Assembly: GCA_951812945.1 (NCBI GenBank)
Contig: CATOTB010000005.1
Location: 124,001 to 188,000 of the forward strand
DNA length: 64,000 nucleotides
Direction: 5' to 3'
Source of the DNA: Candidatus Dadabacteria bacterium
GTDB lineage: Bacteria > Desulfobacterota_D > UBA1144 > Nemesobacterales > Nemesobacteraceae
Shown here: piece by piece, positions 62,935 to 64,000 of the stretch
How positions within the stretch are numbered: position 1 is the stretch's first letter
How the letters are laid out: each line of letters opens with the position of its first letter
The notes under the pieces: generated by a model
What the model was told of the DNA's origin: nothing
Seen by the model: the letters and a program-made list of their open reading frames with translations, nothing else
The model's database searches: none
Made by a program: the position numbers and the translations under genes

Positions 62935-64000
62935 ATGAAAAAAATAACAATGTTTGCTATGCTTTTCTGCAGTATTTCTGTTCTTGCAGTTGTTTTTGCC
63001 GATACACGGTCGGCCTATGCAGATCATCAGATGACTGCTCGGCAGACGGCTAGTGATGGGACTAGAGTAGCTATGGAAGGATTTCTCCGGCATGTCAGAG
63101 ACCACTTACGGGAACTCGCACCTAATAATGCGGTGCAGGTGGAGTTCCGCAACGCTTTGAGAAGAAATGACGGAGTGTATAGGCATGATGAGACGTACTC
63201 CATTATTGTTAATCAGGCCAGTTCTGATCTAAAGTCAGGTGAGCTTATACACTTTCATGCGGGATACCGTACTGCTACGAGCGGGTCGTTGAGGAATATC
63301 GGAATTTTTGAACAACTAATGACAAAAGTGGATCAGGCAGGCGAAGAAGAGATAGTCTGTGTTGAAGACGATGGAACACATGGCAACCACATTTGCGCCG
63401 GTAAAGTTACCCTTGAAGGCGAAACCGGAGGAGCCTTAGTTCGCTCTATAGTGGTTGTCGGCTTTCATAACGAATTCGAGGAGGTAGATTTCTCCAAGAT
63501 CGATTGCTCTCAGTTCACTTCCGAGCACCTTCAGAGCCGAGGATGGCTGAGCGCCGATATGGTGACTGACGAGGAAAGTTTGGAGCGTTATCTAAAAGGA
63601 GTAGAAAGTCACATTGGCGAAGAGATTGGAAACATAATTTTCCCCGTTATCGGACCCATTAGCCAAACAGACCCCCTCTTCCAAAGACCGGAGTCTCGCC
63701 AGGCGCTAGCAGAAGCAGCGGGGCGGGCAGCCGAACGGACCACCGAACTGCAGCATTGCTGGAGACAGGAGCCTTGGACATCGGGTGACATATATTTCTA
63801 TTTGATTGTATATGGACTTAATGAAGAAGGTATTGAAGATGGTACTATACAATATGGGGTCTATAATGGGCTCACTGCTGAATATCATGATAGAAATTTC
63901 CGTCTCTACGACGGCTGTCTTGATGTCGGTCGGGCCGTGTTTGATGAGGTAAACAAAGATGACGACACCCCGAACGAAGGTTTTATCACGTACTATTGGG
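62935..64000 (+). CDS. Secreted protein with sCache_2-like sensor domain(s) (3' partial)
   Basis: The frame is open from ATG 62935 to the window edge, at least 355 residues. GGGGAGGATC precedes the start. Residues 1-30 are a signal peptide (hydrophobic to SAYA). A first domain of about 170 residues and a second one follow; the end of the second (FYLIVYGLNEEG, VYNGLTAEYHDRNFR, NEGFITYYW) matches the single-Cache-2 pattern of bacterial ligand sensors. No membrane span or output domain is reached before the edge, so it may be a receptor, kinase or secreted binding protein. Arg codons are about 14 CGN and 8 AGR, different from the core genes. Confidence 0.78.
   Translation, partial: MKKITMFAMLFCSISVLAVVFADTRSAYADHQMTARQTASDGTRVAMEGFLRHVRDHLRELAPNNAVQVEFRNALRRNDGVYRHDETYSIIVNQASSDLKSGELIHFHAGYRTATSGSLRNIGIFEQLMTKVDQAGEEEIVCVEDDGTHGNHICAGKVTLEGETGGALVRSIVVVGFHNEFEEVDFSKIDCSQFTSEHLQSRGWLSADMVTDEESLERYLKGVESHIGEEIGNIIFPVIGPISQTDPLFQRPESRQALAEAAGRAAERTTELQHCWRQEPWTSGDIYFYLIVYGLNEEGIEDGTIQYGVYNGLTAEYHDRNFRLYDGCLDVGRAVFDEVNKDDDTPNEGFITYYW

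Overview
The window is a gene-dense bacterial chromosome segment from a Gram-negative organism. The evidence for Gram-negative is an outer-membrane beta-barrel protein, a System I (Ccm) cytochrome c maturation operon, a lipobox amidohydrolase and periplasmic Cache-type sensors. GC content is roughly one half. Most genes use ATA for Ile and AGA/AGG for Arg, and many genes start with TTG or GTG. Ribosomal proteins S14, S4 and L36 are all the zinc-binding type, rpmD is absent, and CcmE is the cysteine variant known from Desulfovibrio-like bacteria and archaea. This suggests an uncultured lineage near the former Deltaproteobacteria (Desulfobacterota, Candidatus Dadabacteria or similar). That placement is an inference and has not been tested by a search.

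Layout. Positions 1-4345 carry glmU (5' end cut by the window edge), glmS and purD. A near-perfect sigma70-type promoter at 4494-4523 then begins a run of 34 co-directional genes (4560-23848). In this run the str, S10, spc and alpha operons are joined, with rpsL-rpsG-fusA-tuf leading directly into rpsJ through to rplQ, including secY, adk, map, infA and rpoA. A probable terminator follows at 23891-23917. Positions 23948-28107 hold a luciferase-like flavin oxidoreductase, a TIGR01777-type SDR protein, pdxH, and on the minus strand ubiE/menG and metF. An orphan two-TM sensor module, an SRPBCC protein, an MFS permease (all minus strand) and an outer-membrane barrel protein follow to 32099.

Positions 32310-39299 form a quality-control neighbourhood: alr, dtd, smpB, ssrA (tmRNA), rdgB, pyrG and an RNB-family exoribonuclease. 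Then come an adrenodoxin-reductase-like ferredoxin-NADP reductase (minus), ptsP (PTS-Ntr enzyme I), a site-2 protease family member, citrate synthase, a small membrane protein, a lipoprotein amidohydrolase with foreign-looking codon use, an unknown 114-residue protein with an M42 peptidase (minus), rarA, gloA (minus), a tiny lysine-rich protein and an SDR epimerase.

Positions 52189-58430 are a compact ccm operon: ccmA, B, C, D, E, F, a short CcmI-like protein, and a membrane-anchored mono-haem cytochrome c fused to a regulatory beta domain. CcmE carries CxxxY in place of HxxxY and no ccmG or ccmH is present, so this looks like the variant 'System I*'. The end holds an MFS permease, a PaaI-type thioesterase, rsmE (minus), a fused SUMT-uroporphyrinogen-III synthase (minus), about 630 bases without a recognisable gene, and a secreted Cache-domain protein that runs off the right edge behind a promoter with a 13-bp tandem repeat.

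No CRISPR array, insertion sequence, rRNA or tRNA (other than tmRNA) was seen. The points most worth a second look are the CcmE variant operon, the repeat-bearing extension of L17, the missing L30, the odd codon use of tuf, the effector-less sensor, and the tiny basic protein at 50987.
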